Positions 46,394-55,043 are shown, numbered from the stretch's first letter. The stretch is 64,000 nucleotides of DNA from Bacteroidota bacterium (GCA_023425865.1 JAFABV010000056.1:40557-104556), one strand, 5' to 3'. Notes: generated by a model from the sequence alone, not told the origin. Translations and numbers: made by a program.

Positions 46394-46427
46394 TGCAGTA
46401 CAGAATCTTGTTATGATCGTACTGCAA
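46393..46427. promoter_or_regulatory. Operator-like dyad at the porin promoter
   Basis: Perfect 9-bp inverted repeat TTGCAGTAC (46393-46401) and GTACTGCAA (46419-46427), 17 bp apart. It covers the -7 element's 3' end, the likely transcription start and the start codon of the split porin gene. It fits a repressor site or a 5' RNA hairpin. Confidence 0.6.
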
Positions 46428-46458
46428 AATTACGTTAAATGCTTCAAACGACTACAAA
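46425..46458 (-). promoter_or_regulatory. Promoter of the split porin gene
   Basis: Minus strand: TTTG (complement of 46455-46458), 22-bp spacer, TAATTTTG (complement of 46425-46432), about 30 bp before ATG 46393. Confidence 0.6.
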
Positions 46459-46605
46459 AATCATGACAGCCAAACACCGATTTACCTACTATTGGGTATG
46501 GCTAAATACTTCATTCATAAGTTATAACACTACAAATGACGACCCCTCCCCCTTCTCCCTAACGCACGACCGCTCAGTGACGGGTAGATTACGCAGCCGT
46601 TTTTG

Positions 46606-46674
46606 GGGGCACGCAGAGACGCATATAATACACAAACGGATTTGTTGGGGCGAGCAGAGACGCAGAAAATACAC
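46606..46674. repeat. Two-copy 28-bp direct repeat, 41-bp period
   Basis: Copies at 46606-46633 and 46647-46674 share GGGGC, GCAGAGACGCA and ATACAC in the same order with four to six differences. Intergenic, of unknown meaning. Confidence 0.6.
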
Positions 46675-46814
46675 TATCGCACCGGGGCGCATGATGATTG
46701 AAAGTGAGGGATGGTGAATCTTATCGTGCGGTTGCACCTGTTTTTCCCACTCATTAGAGCGCTGACTTCGATAAAAAAGCACGATAACCGCACACAGCAA
46801 ACAAAAGCAAAGCG

Positions 46815-47420
46815 CTATTCGTTTACCACATACCAGCCATCGCCGTCGCAGCTGCCATGCATGGGATTCTTCCAGCAATCCTGTTCATGGTCATTGACGA
46901 CTCCGATGCCCTGGAGATAAGAGTAGATGAGGGTGGAGCCGAGATATTTGAAGCCACGCTTCTTCAAGTCTTTCGCGATATTGTCAGAGAGCCGGCTTTT
47001 GGTCATCCATTCCCCGTCAAGATGGCGTTGATAGACAATGGTCTTACCATGGGTTGCCTGCCAGATGTAGTTGTCGAAGCTACCAAACTCTTGGCGTACA
47101 GTGCTGAAACAACGCGCATTGCCAATCATAGCCTCAACCTTACGTCGAGACCTAATCATGCCAGGCACCTCAAGAATGCGGTCGATATCTGCCTCACCGA
47201 ATTTTGCCACTTTGTCGTAGTCAAAACCCGCGAAGCATTCTCTAAAAATCTCCCGCTTCTGAAGCATGAGCTTCCAGCTGAGTCCGCACGACATCGCCTC
47301 CATGAGAAGGTATTCATAGAGCCGGTGGTCGTCATGACAGGGCACGCCCCACTCCTCATCATGATACATTTCCATGATGCCATGATCCTGGCACCAACTG
47401 CATTTTTTCGTTTCGTCCAT
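46815..47420 (-). CDS. tag: DNA-3-methyladenine glycosylase I
   Basis: Tag excises 3-methyladenine from alkylated DNA. The 201-residue protein has the zinc-snap ligands of the family: Cys7 in KKCSWC, His20 in MYHDEEWG, and the His-x3-Cys pair in NDHEQDCW near the C-terminus. Substrate-pocket motifs EYLLMEAMSCGLSWKLMLQKRE and KFGEADIDRIL are conserved. It is the last gene of an operon with a 3'-5' exonuclease and a GyrI-like protein (gaps 24 and 16 bp), a small DNA-maintenance unit. Confidence 0.95.
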   Translation of the reverse strand: MDETKKCSWCQDHGIMEMYHDEEWGVPCHDDHRLYEYLLMEAMSCGLSWKLMLQKREIFRECFAGFDYDKVAKFGEADIDRILEVPGMIRSRRKVEAMIGNARCFSTVRQEFGSFDNYIWQATHGKTIVYQRHLDGEWMTKSRLSDNIAKDLKKRGFKYLGSTLIYSYLQGIGVVNDHEQDCWKNPMHGSCDGDGWYVVNE

Positions 47421-47436
47421 TGTAATGATTGTACGT

Positions 47437-47919
47437 TTAAGATGGGTAAATCGGCTCCACCGGTGCCTGGATCACACTCACCCACTGCCGATGGTCAAGG
47501 GTATGCCAAGGTCCGACGATACGGGTCAACCGTGGGTAATCGATGATACGATAGCCTTCGCGCTCGATAAAGCTAAACAGTGCGGCATAAGCCTCATCCA
47601 GCGTTTGGTACGAACCCTCATGGCGCACGCAAACAGCCTGTGCTATCTCAGGCAAGGTACGAAACTGGATAATGGCATTGTCTTGACCCATCACCGCCAC
47701 CTCCTCACAGTATTCCAAGTCGATATCGCTGTCTTGGCCCTTCTTGCTGTACTCGACGGTGAAACAATAACCGCGTGGCGTCATGCGACATCCCATCTGC
47801 TCAAGGCAAGGGCCAATGACGTCACGCAGCAATGGCGCCACGGCGTCATAGCCACTAATGACCTCGCGATGGGTAGCCACGATGATGGAGGGCAGGCTTT
47901 CGATGGTGATTGTATCCAT
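47437..47919 (-). CDS. GyrI-like small-molecule-binding domain protein
   Basis: A 160-residue stand-alone GyrI-like (AraC effector-binding-type) domain, part of the SHS2/GyrI-like small-molecule-binding superfamily. Family traits are the N-terminal strand ITIESLPSIIVATHRE, the central YCFTVEYSKKGQDSDIDLEYCEEVA, and QAVCVRHEGSYQTLDEAYAALFSFIEREGYRI. No DNA-binding domain is attached. Relatives bind hydrophobic cations or hydrolyse small adducts. Position between a 3'-5' exonuclease and tag hints at protection against genotoxic compounds; this is inference. Confidence 0.85.
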   Translation of the reverse strand: MDTITIESLPSIIVATHREVISGYDAVAPLLRDVIGPCLEQMGCRMTPRGYCFTVEYSKKGQDSDIDLEYCEEVAVMGQDNAIIQFRTLPEIAQAVCVRHEGSYQTLDEAYAALFSFIEREGYRIIDYPRLTRIVGPWHTLDHRQWVSVIQAPVEPIYPS

Positions 47920-47943
47920 GGCGGTAACAGGCGGCGTAGGGGG

Positions 47944-48435
47944 TTATAACAAACGAATAGCGATATGCGCGCAGGCCTCAGCGTCGGCGAGGGCGTGATG
48001 GTGGTTGGCCAAGCAGAAGCCACAGGCCGTGGCCACGGTGTCAAGCTTATGGTCGGGAAGCAGGGGCAGACGGCGGCGGGAAGCCAGCAACGTGTCGTAA
48101 AATATATAGTCGGGATATGTCATCTGGTACACCCTAAACACCGCCTTGAGACAACCCTCGTCAAACCGGCTGTTGTGGGCCACCAACGGCAATCCCTCGA
48201 TCAACGGAGCAATACGCTCCCATACATACGGAAAAACAGGCGCCTCGTCGGTGTCATCAGTAGTCAGGCCATGTACCCGCGTACACCAATAGTTGTAATA
48301 ATTGGGCTCAGGCTGGATGAGGGAGTAAAACGAGTCGACAATCTCGCCAGCTCTTACCACGACAACACCTACTGAGCACACCGAGGAGCGCGCGTTGTTG
48401 GCTGTTTCAAAATCAATGGCGGCAAAGTCTTGCAT
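47944..48435 (-). CDS. DEDDh 3'-5' exonuclease (DnaQ/epsilon-like)
   Basis: A 163-residue exonuclease domain with all DEDDh motifs: Asp8 and Glu10 in AIDFETANN (Exo I), HNSRFDEGCLKAVF (Exo II), and HHALADAEACAHIA (Exo III with His and Asp). The strand VCSVGVVVVRAGEIVDSF and the RVHGLTTDDTDEAPVF loop are usual for epsilon-like proteins. It is the first gene of the exonuclease/GyrI-like/tag operon, with a consensus promoter about 65 bp upstream. Whether it proofreads or trims DNA/RNA cannot be told. Confidence 0.92.
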   Translation of the reverse strand: MQDFAAIDFETANNARSSVCSVGVVVVRAGEIVDSFYSLIQPEPNYYNYWCTRVHGLTTDDTDEAPVFPYVWERIAPLIEGLPLVAHNSRFDEGCLKAVFRVYQMTYPDYIFYDTLLASRRRLPLLPDHKLDTVATACGFCLANHHHALADAEACAHIAIRLL

Positions 48436-48499
48436 CTACTTTCCTTTATTAATGATGAACCCTGCAGTGGGCAAAAAACACCATCACAGATGTTACATG

Positions 48500-48530
48500 C
48501 AAAAATAATGAATAATGCCTCAACTTCCAA
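48500..48530 (-). promoter_or_regulatory. Promoter of the exonuclease/GyrI-like/tag operon
   Basis: Minus strand: TTG (complement of 48528-48530), 20-bp spacer, TATTTTTG (complement of 48500-48507). Full consensus. Confidence 0.7.
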
Positions 48531-48821
48531 AATTATTGACAGGAAAATAAAATAAGCCTGACAGATAGGCGCACGGCAGGAACGCCCTGTACGTGAATGC
48601 CATGGTTGACGAGACTCGTCACGCTGCCGTTGCGAGACCAAGGTTCCGCTTCTGGATAGAAAAAAGATTACGCCTGAACAAGGTGGAGGGTGGACTGTGG
48701 AGGTGAAAAGACTGAGCATTGGGAATGCAGGGGTGAAGGGGGCGAATAATTGGTACGATTATTGCTATACAACCTACATGTCGCCGGCCGCACAAAAAGC
48801 CTAAAAAAGTTGGCAAAACAG

Positions 48822-48852
48822 TTGGTGGACAACAAAAAATATAGTACCTTTG
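48822..48852 (+). promoter_or_regulatory. Promoter of rpoD
   Basis: TTG at 48822-48824, 20-bp spacer, TACCTTTG at 48845-48852. It predicts a leader of about 85 nt. Confidence 0.7.
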
Positions 48853-48942
48853 CACGCCATTTCACCCGATTCAGGATATTGGGCGAAGGTAAAACACAAT
48901 AGGTATTGGTTTCTACAACGTAAAAAGAAGGAAAACAAAAGC

Positions 48943-49815
48943 ATGCGTCAACTAAAGATTCAGAAAAGTATTACGAATCGTTCCAGCGAGGCGCTGGACA
49001 AATACCTGGTTGAGATTGGTCGCGTTCCCATGATTAACGTGGACGAGGAGATCGAACTGGCGCAAGCCATCAGAAAAGGAGGAAAAGAGGGAGAAAGAGC
49101 CAAAGAAAAACTGGTGAAGGCCAACCTGCGCTTCGTGGTGTCGGTGGCCAAGCAGTATCAGCACCAAGGATTGGGCTTGACCGACCTCATTGACGAAGGT
49201 AACATAGGCCTGGTAAAGGCCGCCGAGAAATTTGACGAAACCCGTGGATTCAAATTTATCTCATATGCCGTATGGTGGATTCGCCAGAGCATTCTCCAGG
49301 CCATTGCCGAGCAGAGCCGTATCGTGCGTCTGCCCCTAAATCAGGTGGGTGCCCTCTCAAAGATCAATTCAGAGATATCTAAGTTTGAGCAGGTAAACCA
49401 GCGTCGCCCTTCGGTACAGGAACTTTCAAACCTCACCAACATCGAGGAGGCGAAGATAGACCAGACCATCAAGGCCGACAACCACCATATGAGTATCGAC
49501 GCGCCCTTCCAGGAGGACGACGACAACAGCATGGCCGACGTGCTGTCGTCGGGTGACGAGACCCGCGCCGACAAGCAAGTGGACTATGAGAGCATGGCCA
49601 AGGAGCTCGACACAGTGCTGCGTAACGTACTTAAAGAGCGCGAGATAACCATTGTGCGCGAGTGTTTTGGTATTGGCTGTCATGAGAAAGGCCTCGAGGA
49701 GATTGGCGACCAGTTGGGACTTACCCGTGAGCGTGTTCGCCAGATTCGTGAAAAGAGCATCGTGAAATTGCGCGAAAGCGGCTATGCGAAGCTCTTGATC
49801 AAATATTTAGGATAA
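48943..49815 (+). CDS. rpoD: Primary RNA polymerase sigma factor
   Basis: A 290-residue principal sigma factor of the Bacteroidetes type, which lacks region 1.1 and recognises TAnnTTTG promoters. Region 1.2 is ALDKYLVEIGRVPMINVDEE. Region 2 carries NLRFVVSVAKQYQHQGLGL, DLIDEGNIGLVKAAEKFD and GFKFISYAVWWIRQSIL. Region 3 has VRLPLNQVGALSKINSE. Region 4.2 has LTRERVRQIREKSIVKLRE. The start ATG 48943 yields MRQLKIQKSITNRSSEALD, a conserved opening in this phylum. A consensus promoter precedes it and a large hairpin terminator (49871-49923) follows. Many other genes here show the matching promoter. Confidence 0.96.
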   Translation: MRQLKIQKSITNRSSEALDKYLVEIGRVPMINVDEEIELAQAIRKGGKEGERAKEKLVKANLRFVVSVAKQYQHQGLGLTDLIDEGNIGLVKAAEKFDETRGFKFISYAVWWIRQSILQAIAEQSRIVRLPLNQVGALSKINSEISKFEQVNQRRPSVQELSNLTNIEEAKIDQTIKADNHHMSIDAPFQEDDDNSMADVLSSGDETRADKQVDYESMAKELDTVLRNVLKEREITIVRECFGIGCHEKGLEEIGDQLGLTRERVRQIREKSIVKLRESGYAKLLIKYLG

Positions 49816-49870
49816 CTCCTCACACCATTGAAGCTACTACAACAAATAGCATAAATCAGCAAAAACTATT

Positions 49871-49923
49871 TAATGCTCCAGAAGTTGGATTACCCTTAAA
49901 GGTGTCTGCTTTTGGAGCATTAC
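49871..49923 (+). terminator. Terminator hairpin of rpoD
   Basis: TAATGCTCCAGAAG (49871-49884) pairs with CTTTTGGAGCATTA with one mismatch across a 25-base loop. CTTTT follows. Confidence 0.7.
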
Positions 49924-50187
49924 TTTTGGGGCGTATCAGTACTATCGAGCGGTGGGTAATAATAGCTGTTAGTATGACACTCCATGTGTATCATGCGAAT
50001 GTATGACAAGCCATAGGGAAAAAGCGGCGTCACAACCTTATTTCCACTGAGCCGATGTCAGGAGAAATAGCCTCTTTAGCTGTTCTCACCGTCAAAACCC
50101 TGTCAACAGTAACGTACTGGCTTGGATACCATCGCCACCAAACAACATTTTAGCAGAATAGACTGCCTTTTTCCCGATTATTATTCG

Positions 50188-50195
50188 TAATTTTG
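50188..50195 (+). promoter_or_regulatory. -7 promoter element of uvrA
   Basis: TAATTTTG, exact TAnnTTTG match, 5 bp before ATG 50201. It would give a nearly leaderless mRNA. Confidence 0.5.
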
Positions 50196-50200
50196 CCACT

Positions 50201-53092
50201 ATGAGCATACAGCATCCCAACATGGAAGATCTATATATAGAGGTGAAAGGCGCACGGGTAAACAACCTGAAAAATGTGAGCCTGAAGATTCCCCGCAACA
50301 AGTTTATCGTCATGGCCGGTGTATCAGGCTCAGGCAAATCATCGTTAGCCTTCGACACCCTGTACGCCGAGGGCCAACGCCGCTATGTGGAGAGCCTGTC
50401 AAGTTACGCGCGCCAGTTCTTAGGGCGCATGAGCAAACCCGAGTGCGACTTTATCAAAGGACTGCCTCCCGCCATTGCCATCGAGCAGAAGGTGATTGCA
50501 CGCAACCCACGCTCTACAGTGGGCACCTCTACCGAAATATACGAATATCTGCGGCTGCTCTACGCCCGCATCGGATGTACCTTCTCGCCCATATCGGGGC
50601 AGGAAGTGAAGAAACACGACACCGACGATATCGTAAAACAGGTGTTGCAGTATGCCGAGGGCACACGCTTCATGGTGCTGGCTCCCCTGCACATTGTCGA
50701 AGGACGCACAATGGCACAGCAATTAGAGATGTATCTTCAGGAAGGCTACAGCCGCATAAGCAGGGCCGACGAAGTTATACGCATAGAAGACCTGTTGGCC
50801 AGTGGTGATAAAGAGCTGCTTGAGTCTACTCACGGTGCGTCTGCCGGTGCCCAGCAGCTCTACCTCGTCATCGACCGTATGAGCGTGTCGAGTGCCAAAG
50901 ATGCCATCAGTCGACTCGTAGACTCTGCCGAAACAGCGATGTATGAGGGCGATGGCAGCTGCCGGTTAGTGTTCTTGCCCTCGTACATAGCCTACGAGTT
51001 CTCCTCACGCTTCGAAGCCGACGGCATGAAGTTTGAAGAGCCCAATGACAATATGTTCTCGTTCAACTCGCCCTTGGGCGCTTGTCCTACCTGTGAAGGC
51101 TTTGGCAGTGTCATCGGCATTGATGAGAAACTGGTCATTCCCAATACCACCCTGTCTGTGTACGACGGTTGTGTACAGTGCTGGCATGGTGACAAGATGA
51201 AGGTATGGCAGGACGAGTTCTGCCGTAGGGCGCAGGCAGACAATTTCCCCATCTTCAAGCCTTATCTCGAACTCACCCGTGAGCAGAAAGACATGCTGTG
51301 GCATGGCCTGCCCTCAGAACGTAAGAAAAACGGTGACTTGAGGGCCGACGGCATCTGCATCGACAGCTTCTTCCAGATGGTGAAGGAGAACCAATACAAG
51401 ATACAGTACCGGGTCATGATGAGTCGCTACCGGGGCAAGACGGTGTGCCCAGACTGTAGAGGCACGCGTCTTAAAGAACAAGCCACCTGGGTAAAAGTGG
51501 GCGGACGCAGTATTACCGACCTTGTGGAGATGCCAGTAAGCAACCTCACGCAATGGTTTCGCAACCTGGAACTCACCGACCACGAACGGGAAGTGGCCAA
51601 GCGACTACTCACCGAAATCAACTCAAGGCTGCACTTTCTCTGTGAGGTGGGACTGGGGTATCTCACGCTCAATCGTCTAAGCAATACGTTGTCGGGCGGT
51701 GAGAGCCAGCGCATCAACCTCACCACCTCATTGGGCTCATCACTTGTAGGCAGTCTGTACATCCTCGATGAGCCGAGCATCGGTCTGCACAGCCGTGATA
51801 CCGACCGCCTGTTGCATGTGCTGCGTGAGTTGCAGGAGTTGGGCAACACGGTCATCGTAGTAGAGCACGACGAGGACATCATGCGTGAGGCTGACTGGCT
51901 GATCGACATTGGCCCCGATGCCGGAACCAACGGTGGAGAGGTAGTATATGAAGGTACTGTGCCTGAGACGATTAAGCAAGGCAATAAAACAGCTTACCAA
52001 GAGCTTCTGAAACAATATCCCAACAGTTACACCATACGTTATCTCACCGGCGACGAGCAGATTGCCGTACCATCGTCGCGCCGTCCCTGGAAAGAGTCGG
52101 TGAAGCTCAAAGGCTGCCGTATGAACAACCTGAAGGGCATTGATGTAGACTTCCCCCTGCACACCATGACTGTGGTCACAGGGGTGTCGGGGTCGGGAAA
52201 GTCGAGTTTGGTAAAGGGTATACTCTACCCTGCCTTGAAGCGTCATCTCGACGAAGTGGCCGATGCTCCGGGCGAATACCTTTCATTGGAAGGCGACTGG
52301 ACACAGGTGAAGCATGTGGAGATGGTAGACCAAAACCCCATTGGCAAGAGCACACGCTCGAATCCTGCCACATACCTTAAGGCCTACGATGCCATACGCC
52401 AGCTGTACGCGGAGCAACCTCTGGCCAAGCAGATGGGCTTCACGGCACAATATTTCTCGTTCAATGCTGAGGGTGGCCGCTGCGAGGAGTGTAAGGGCGC
52501 CGGCGTGATTACCGTGGAGATGCAGTTTATGGCTGACCTTACGTTGGAATGCGAGGCTTGCCATGGCCAGCGCTTTAAGCACGACATCCTTGAGGTGAGG
52601 TTTGAGGGCAAGAATATCAATGACGTGCTCAACATGACCGTGTCGGAGGCAGTAGCCTTCTTTGAGCAGCACAAGCAGAAAACCATTGTCAACCGCCTTA
52701 AACCTTTGGAAGAGGTGGGACTGGGATATATCAAGCTCGGACAAAGCTCGTCGACGCTTTCAGGAGGTGAGAATCAACGCGTAAAGTTGGCCTATTTCAT
52801 CAGTCAGGAGAAGCAAGACCCCACGCTCTTTATCTTTGACGAGCCAACCACCGGCTTGCATTTCCATGATATCACGCAGTTGCTGAAGTCGTTTGACGCG
52901 CTTATCGAGCGCGGGCATACCGTTCTCATCGTTGAGCACAACATGGATGTCATCAAGACCGCCGACTGGGTCATAGACCTGGGACCCGATGGCGGCAGCA
53001 AGGGCGGCAACATCGTTTGCACGGGTACACCGGAAACAGTGGCAAAGTGCGCAGAAAGTATCACGGGTAAATATCTGAAAGACAAGCTATGA
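50201..53092 (+). CDS. uvrA: Excinuclease ABC subunit A
   Basis: UvrA is the damage-sensing ATPase of nucleotide excision repair. The 963-residue protein has two ABC ATPase halves: Walker A MAGVSGSGKSSLAFDTLY and VTGVSGSGKSSLVKGILY, with signatures LSGGESQRINL and LSGGENQRVKL. The C-terminal zinc module (CEECKGAGV, then CEACHGQRF) is complete. In the first zinc site only one Cys pair is present (ACPTCEGFG, nt 51083-51094); the CPICG pair usually some 24 residues earlier is replaced by FSSRFEADGMKF. That may mark a UvrA paralogue. The glycosyltransferase gene overlaps its stop by 4 bp. Confidence 0.94.
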   Translation: MSIQHPNMEDLYIEVKGARVNNLKNVSLKIPRNKFIVMAGVSGSGKSSLAFDTLYAEGQRRYVESLSSYARQFLGRMSKPECDFIKGLPPAIAIEQKVIARNPRSTVGTSTEIYEYLRLLYARIGCTFSPISGQEVKKHDTDDIVKQVLQYAEGTRFMVLAPLHIVEGRTMAQQLEMYLQEGYSRISRADEVIRIEDLLASGDKELLESTHGASAGAQQLYLVIDRMSVSSAKDAISRLVDSAETAMYEGDGSCRLVFLPSYIAYEFSSRFEADGMKFEEPNDNMFSFNSPLGACPTCEGFGSVIGIDEKLVIPNTTLSVYDGCVQCWHGDKMKVWQDEFCRRAQADNFPIFKPYLELTREQKDMLWHGLPSERKKNGDLRADGICIDSFFQMVKENQYKIQYRVMMSRYRGKTVCPDCRGTRLKEQATWVKVGGRSITDLVEMPVSNLTQWFRNLELTDHEREVAKRLLTEINSRLHFLCEVGLGYLTLNRLSNTLSGGESQRINLTTSLGSSLVGSLYILDEPSIGLHSRDTDRLLHVLRELQELGNTVIVVEHDEDIMREADWLIDIGPDAGTNGGEVVYEGTVPETIKQGNKTAYQELLKQYPNSYTIRYLTGDEQIAVPSSRRPWKESVKLKGCRMNNLKGIDVDFPLHTMTVVTGVSGSGKSSLVKGILYPALKRHLDEVADAPGEYLSLEGDWTQVKHVEMVDQNPIGKSTRSNPATYLKAYDAIRQLYAEQPLAKQMGFTAQYFSFNAEGGRCEECKGAGVITVEMQFMADLTLECEACHGQRFKHDILEVRFEGKNINDVLNMTVSEAVAFFEQHKQKTIVNRLKPLEEVGLGYIKLGQSSSTLSGGENQRVKLAYFISQEKQDPTLFIFDEPTTGLHFHDITQLLKSFDALIERGHTVLIVEHNMDVIKTADWVIDLGPDGGSKGGNIVCTGTPETVAKCAESITGKYLKDKL

Positions 53093-53988
53093 AGCTCTCT
53101 GCGCTCATCCCTACCTATAATGACGACTGCACCGTATTGGTGAAGCGGCTCGCCTTTCAGGCTGCCCAAATATTAGACGACGAATGGGAGATTATAGTAG
53201 GTGATGACGTATCGACCGACCAGGCGGTGGTGACGCACAACAAGGAGATAAACGCGTGGCCGCACTGCCGATATATATTCAAGGAGAACAACACCGGAAG
53301 GGCGGCCATTCGCAACTGGCTCTCACAACAAGCGCAGGGCGAATGGCTGCTGTTCGTTGATGCGGACTTGGCGATAATCGACGACGACTATCTACAAAAA
53401 ATGTGGGACGCTCGCGGCAAATGCCCAGTTGTATGCGGCGGCTATCAGGTGTTAGCTGGGCCTAAAGGCAATCTGCGCCACCGGTACGAAGCCAAGACCG
53501 CTCACAGCATTACTGCCAAGCAGCGTGCGACACACCCTTATAATAACTTCAAGATATCGAATACGCTCATCAAGGCTGAGGTCTATGCCGCCCATCCGCT
53601 CGACGAACGGGTGCAAGGATATGGCTACGAAGACGTTTTGATGGGTAAGGATTTGCAAAAATCTGGCGTCGCAGTGCTGCATATCGACGCCCCAGTGGGT
53701 TTCTCGAAGTTTGAAACCAACGCGAGTTTTGTCGCTAAAACCGAAGAAGGGCTGCGTACACTTTGCCACCTGAGGAATGAACTGCAGGGCTATTCTAATT
53801 TATTGACTGCCGTCGAACGATTGCACAACATGCACTTGACACACGTCGTACTGGGGCTTTATCACCTCTTGGGTTACCATTGGCGCAATGGTCTTGTTTC
53901 CCCCCATCCCACTCTCTGGCACTTGCACGCTTATAAGTTGGGCTTCTTATTACAACTCATCGCTGACGAAGCAACCCCGACAAAGTGA
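53089..53988 (+). CDS. Family 2 glycosyltransferase
   Basis: A 299-residue GT-A fold enzyme. The N-terminus KLSALIPTYNDDCTVLVKRL is the family nucleotide-sugar site; WEIIVGDDVSTDQA, NNTGRAAIRNWL and LLFVDADLAII carry the DxD-type metal site; VQGYGYEDVLMGKDL holds the catalytic acidic position. It should transfer an activated sugar to an unknown acceptor at the membrane. ATG overlaps the uvrA stop (ATGA), so translation is probably coupled, an odd pairing of DNA repair with glycan synthesis. Its 3' end overlaps the opposite-strand lipoprotein gene by 32 bp. Confidence 0.9.
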   Translation: MKLSALIPTYNDDCTVLVKRLAFQAAQILDDEWEIIVGDDVSTDQAVVTHNKEINAWPHCRYIFKENNTGRAAIRNWLSQQAQGEWLLFVDADLAIIDDDYLQKMWDARGKCPVVCGGYQVLAGPKGNLRHRYEAKTAHSITAKQRATHPYNNFKISNTLIKAEVYAAHPLDERVQGYGYEDVLMGKDLQKSGVAVLHIDAPVGFSKFETNASFVAKTEEGLRTLCHLRNELQGYSNLLTAVERLHNMHLTHVVLGLYHLLGYHWRNGLVSPHPTLWHLHAYKLGFLLQLIADEATPTK

Positions 53989-54430
53989 CTCTCCACTGCC
54001 CTTTCTGGCGCACCATCGGCACCTGATAGTGGGCTTCGTCCATGGGCTGGGCCGCCTTGCCCAAAGTATCCATTTGCAGGAAATTGTTTACCGTGACCTC
54101 AACCCAGGCACTGTCACCGCCTTCGTTATAACTGATATCCCCGAGCGTGAAAGTCGCTCCTTCCTGCTGGGCACGAAGCCGCTCGACATCTGATGAGTTG
54201 ACCTGGGAAGCCGCATAGCGCAACCAGCGTTGTGAAGCGTCAGTACAATAAGGTACGGCTTGCTGGAAGCGCCAGTTGAAATAACTGGTACAAAAAGCTT
54301 CAAGTGGCTTTTCGAGCTGTTGCCCCTCCTCACGGTGGCAAGAAGATGTAGCGCCCAAAATACCTGTCGATAAGAGTAGAACGACAAGGCCAATTCCTGT
54401 CCGTGCCCCCCGTTTACGCATCAATGGCAT
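53957..54430 (-). CDS. Putative lipoprotein of unknown function
   Basis: About 157 residues. The N-terminus (MPLMRKRGARTGIGLVVLLL then STGILGATSSC) has a positively charged stretch, hydrophobic segment and a lipobox-like ATSSC, so I infer a secreted lipoprotein. The mature part (LEKPLEAFCTSYFNWRFQQA, later WRVTLSGLLRQR) has the layout of DUF4878/NTF2-like small exported domains. ATG 54430 was preferred to the upstream TTG 54436; ATG 54421 is possible. TACTTTTG on the minus strand (54467-54474) is about 37 bp upstream. Tail-to-tail overlap with the glycosyltransferase gene is 32 bp. Confidence 0.7.
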   Translation of the reverse strand: MPLMRKRGARTGIGLVVLLLSTGILGATSSCHREEGQQLEKPLEAFCTSYFNWRFQQAVPYCTDASQRWLRYAASQVNSSDVERLRAQQEGATFTLGDISYNEGGDSAWVEVTVNNFLQMDTLGKAAQPMDEAHYQVPMVRQKGQWRVTLSGLLRQR

Positions 54431-54466
54431 ATGCAATATGATTTAGTCTACTGTTTACAATGGTGA

Positions 54467-54474
54467 CAAAAGTA
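54467..54474 (-). promoter_or_regulatory. -7 promoter element of the lipoprotein gene
   Basis: Complement reads TACTTTTG (exact). The -33 distance is not matched; the divergent folK element lies 43 bp away. Confidence 0.4.
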
Positions 54475-54516
54475 CGAATAAACCCTCAAAAACCGAGTGA
54501 TTACCCGTACTTTTTG

Positions 54517-54524
54517 TATATTTG
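54517..54524 (+). promoter_or_regulatory. -7 promoter element of folK
   Basis: TATATTTG, exact TAnnTTTG, 4 bp before the GTG start at 54529. It implies a leaderless mRNA. Confidence 0.5.
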
Positions 54525-54528
54525 CACC

Positions 54529-54936
54529 GTGAAACAAAAACAGCAACTCATTTTGTGTATAGGCTCGAATCACGAGCCACAACGTCATGTCGCAATGGTA
54601 CGCCAGTTGCTCGAACGGCACATGGCCGGTCTCGTATTTTCGCCCAGCATCTGGACAGAGCCTGTCGGCGTTGTGTCTCCCCCCTACCTCAACTGCTTGG
54701 CTTACGGAGAAACCACCCTATCGTATGACCAACTGCACGTTCTGACCAAGCAAATAGAACAACAGATGGGCCGTACTCCAGAGAAGAAACACAAGGGAGA
54801 GATACCCATCGACATCGACATTTTGCAGTTGGGAGGCGTGAGATACCACCTCACTGATTGGACGCGCCAATACGTCATACAACTCCTGCCCTGGCTTGAA
54901 GAAGTCACAAGTACTGACGGCAATCAGCCCAAGTAA
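54529..54936 (+). CDS. folK: 2-amino-4-hydroxy-6-hydroxymethyldihydropteridine pyrophosphokinase
   Basis: FolK transfers pyrophosphate from ATP to the pterin in folate synthesis. The 135 residues carry the HPPK signature GEIPIDIDILQLGG, the N-terminal strand LILCIGSNHEPQRHVAMV and the substrate loop region FSPSIWTEPVGVVSPPYLNCL. I chose GTG 54529 (product begins MKQKQQLILCIGSN) because an upstream frame extension would run through the promoter element at 54517-54524. Normal family length is about 160; this is a slightly short form. No gene of the pathway is adjacent. Confidence 0.88.
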   Translation: MKQKQQLILCIGSNHEPQRHVAMVRQLLERHMAGLVFSPSIWTEPVGVVSPPYLNCLAYGETTLSYDQLHVLTKQIEQQMGRTPEKKHKGEIPIDIDILQLGGVRYHLTDWTRQYVIQLLPWLEEVTSTDGNQPK

Positions 54937-55000
54937 GGCATGTCATCATCGCTGAAATCAAAAATAAGCGCACTCTACCGTTTTATTTTCAACCATAGAG

Positions 55001-55031
55001 TTGTCCGTTTCGACTATTTTTTCTACTTTTG
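55001..55031 (+). promoter_or_regulatory. Promoter of the ThiE-like gene
   Basis: TTG 55001-55003, 20-bp spacer, TACTTTTG 55024-55031. Full consensus. Confidence 0.65.
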
Positions 55032-55043
55032 CAGCCGTAAACA

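Larger units (their letters stand above)
46394..46814. other. 421-bp intergenic region with tandem repeat and inverted repeat
   Basis: It holds the porin promoter and dyad, two copies of a 28-bp repeat (46606-46633 and 46647-46674; common core GCAGAGACGCA then ATACAC), and the inverted repeat TTATCGTGC (near 46721) with GCACGATAA (near 46779). No gene. Confidence 0.55.
48436..48942. other. Divergent intergenic region between exonuclease operon and rpoD
   Basis: It holds two opposed consensus promoters (48500-48530 minus, 48822-48852 plus). The roughly 290 bp between them show no gene or clear repeat. Confidence 0.6.
49816..50200. other. 385-bp intergenic region, rpoD terminator to uvrA promoter
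   Basis: It contains the terminator at 49871-49923 and the uvrA -7 element at 50188-50195. No gene or repeat is visible in the middle 260 bp. Confidence 0.6.
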
